A stretch of 7,202 nt of DNA from Chloroflexota bacterium (GTDB taxonomy: Bacteria > Chloroflexota > Dehalococcoidia > GIF9 > UBA5629): assembly GCA_026389695.1 (NCBI GenBank), contig JAPLHI010000060.1, forward strand, positions 1 through 7,202, read 5' to 3'. The notes beneath the pieces were generated by a model. That model was not told the DNA's origin and searched no databases. It worked only from the letters and a program-made list of their open reading frames with translations. The position numbers and the translations under genes were made by a program. Below are positions 7,082 through 7,202 of this stretch, in pieces (position 1 is the stretch's first letter; each line of letters opens with the position of its first letter).

Positions 7082-7103
7082 CATGTCAATGTGTTTCGAC
7101 ATG
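7082..7103. repeat. Short inverted repeat between two 16-bp repeats
   Basis: CATGTC (7082-7087) and GACATG (7098-7103) form a perfect 6-bp inverted repeat with a 10-base centre. It ends two bases before the middle 16-bp repeat. It could be a half-site pair for a dimeric regulator, but six bases per arm is weak evidence. Confidence 0.3.
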
Positions 7104-7105
7104 AA

Positions 7106-7121
7106 CGCGTCCGGATTTACA
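7106..7121. repeat. 16-bp repeat, middle copy
   Basis: Identical to the copies at 7026 and 7187. It begins 80 bases to the right of the first copy and 81 to the left of the third. Together with its left flank it matches the third copy over 22 bases with one mismatch (CAT, then G or T, then AACGCG and the rest), so the conserved unit may be longer than 16 bp for the outer two copies. Confidence 0.9.
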
Positions 7122-7138
7122 ATCTTTTTGTAATCCAT

Positions 7139-7151
7139 CGCGATCATCGCG
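7139..7151. promoter_or_regulatory. Perfect interrupted palindrome, candidate operator
   Basis: CGCGAT-C-ATCGCG is a 13-base palindrome with twelve paired bases around one central base, lying between the middle and outer 16-bp repeats and upstream of the ParB-like gene. ParB-type helix-turn-helix proteins bind palindromes of this general kind, so it may be an autoregulatory or parS-like site. It does not match the chromosomal parS consensus (TGTTNCACGTGAAACA). Function is inferred from symmetry and position. Confidence 0.4.
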
Positions 7152-7186
7152 TAAACCTTATCATTTTCAGGTTGTTGTGGCATTAA

Positions 7187-7202
7187 CGCGTCCGGATTTA
7201 CA
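7187..7202. repeat. 16-bp repeat, outermost copy, probable terminus of the IS21-like element
   Basis: Identical to the other two copies, and its last base is the last base of the window. Read inward on the minus strand it starts TGTAAATCC, with the TG that begins IS21-family ends (TG...CA). IS21-type ends carry several copies of a transposase-binding repeat, the outermost at the cleavage site, which fits this arrangement. Further copies beyond the edge cannot be excluded. Confidence 0.8.

Larger units (their letters stand above)
3718..7202 (-). mobile_element. IS21-like transposon carrying a ParB-like gene, approximate limits
   Basis: The unit contains the repeat array, the ParB-like gene, istA, istB and a terminator. 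The right end is placed at 7202, where the outermost repeat begins TGTAAA on the minus strand. The left end is uncertain. TGTAAA occurs on the plus strand at 3718-3723, in the correct inward orientation, but the match to the right end stops after six bases and no 16-bp repeat copy is found on that side. The left terminus may therefore be unlike the right one, or may have been lost or displaced by the IS91-like element. A target duplication cannot be tested because the right flank is outside the window. Confidence 0.6.

Noticed and set aside
7088..7094. TTGACA on the minus strand as a -35 box for the ParB-like gene
   Set aside because: No acceptable -10 sequence lies 16-18 bases downstream, and Bacteroidota promoters do not normally use this box.
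7026..7202. Three spaced identical repeats as a CRISPR array
   Set aside because: Repeats are only 16 bp with 64-65 bp spacers, only three copies are seen and no cas gene is present. A transposon-end array explains them better.

Overview
The window reads almost entirely on the minus strand and joins two kinds of DNA. The left 2 kb is the end of a cell-surface polysaccharide or glycan locus. The remaining 5 kb is two mobile elements lying side by side. The best guess for the host is a Bacteroidota member. This is inferred from AT-rich glycosyltransferase genes, starts with no clear Shine-Dalgarno sequence, a possible TTTG / TAnnTTTG-type promoter, and transposases of a kind common in that phylum. 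No rRNA, tRNA or other species marker is present to confirm it.

Layout, left to right, all genes on the minus strand. (1) 1-930: a GT-B (group 1, GT4-like) glycosyltransferase, broken by a one-base frameshift in an A-run and cut by the left edge. (2) 936-1118: a doubtful 60-codon frame. (3) 1141-2010: a GT2 glycosyltransferase with a TTG start and a candidate promoter about 80-110 bases upstream. (4) 2011-2451: no gene, but a strong imperfect hairpin at 2185-2219 that may be the oriIS-type end of the next element. (5) 2452-3651: an IS91-family HUH/Y2 transposase with a zinc-binding N-terminus. (6) 3652-3930: non-coding, with a good minus-strand terminator at 3801-3830. (7) 3931-7007: three overlapping genes, transcribed in the order ParB-like protein, IstA-type DDE transposase, IstB-type AAA+ ATPase. 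(8) 7008-7202: upstream region of that operon with three identical 16-bp repeats spaced 80 and 81 bp apart, the last ending exactly at the window edge.

The most interesting unit is the ParB-IstA-IstB operon with its phased repeats. IstA and IstB are the standard transposase and ATPase/target-selection pair of the IS21 family. The extra first gene encodes a ParB/Spo0J-like DNA-binding protein whose end overlaps the istA start, so the three are probably made together. The outermost repeat reads TGTAAATCCGGACGCG inward from the edge, starting with the TG expected at an IS21-type terminus. The window may therefore end at the element's terminus, with the repeats as transposase- or ParB-binding sites. 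That a ParB-like protein takes part in transposition, copy control or target choice is inference.

The transposon part looks visibly richer in G+C than the glycosyltransferase part, which fits horizontal arrival. The opposite terminus of the IS21-like unit is not clear and may lie near 3718 or have been lost when the IS91-like element arrived.
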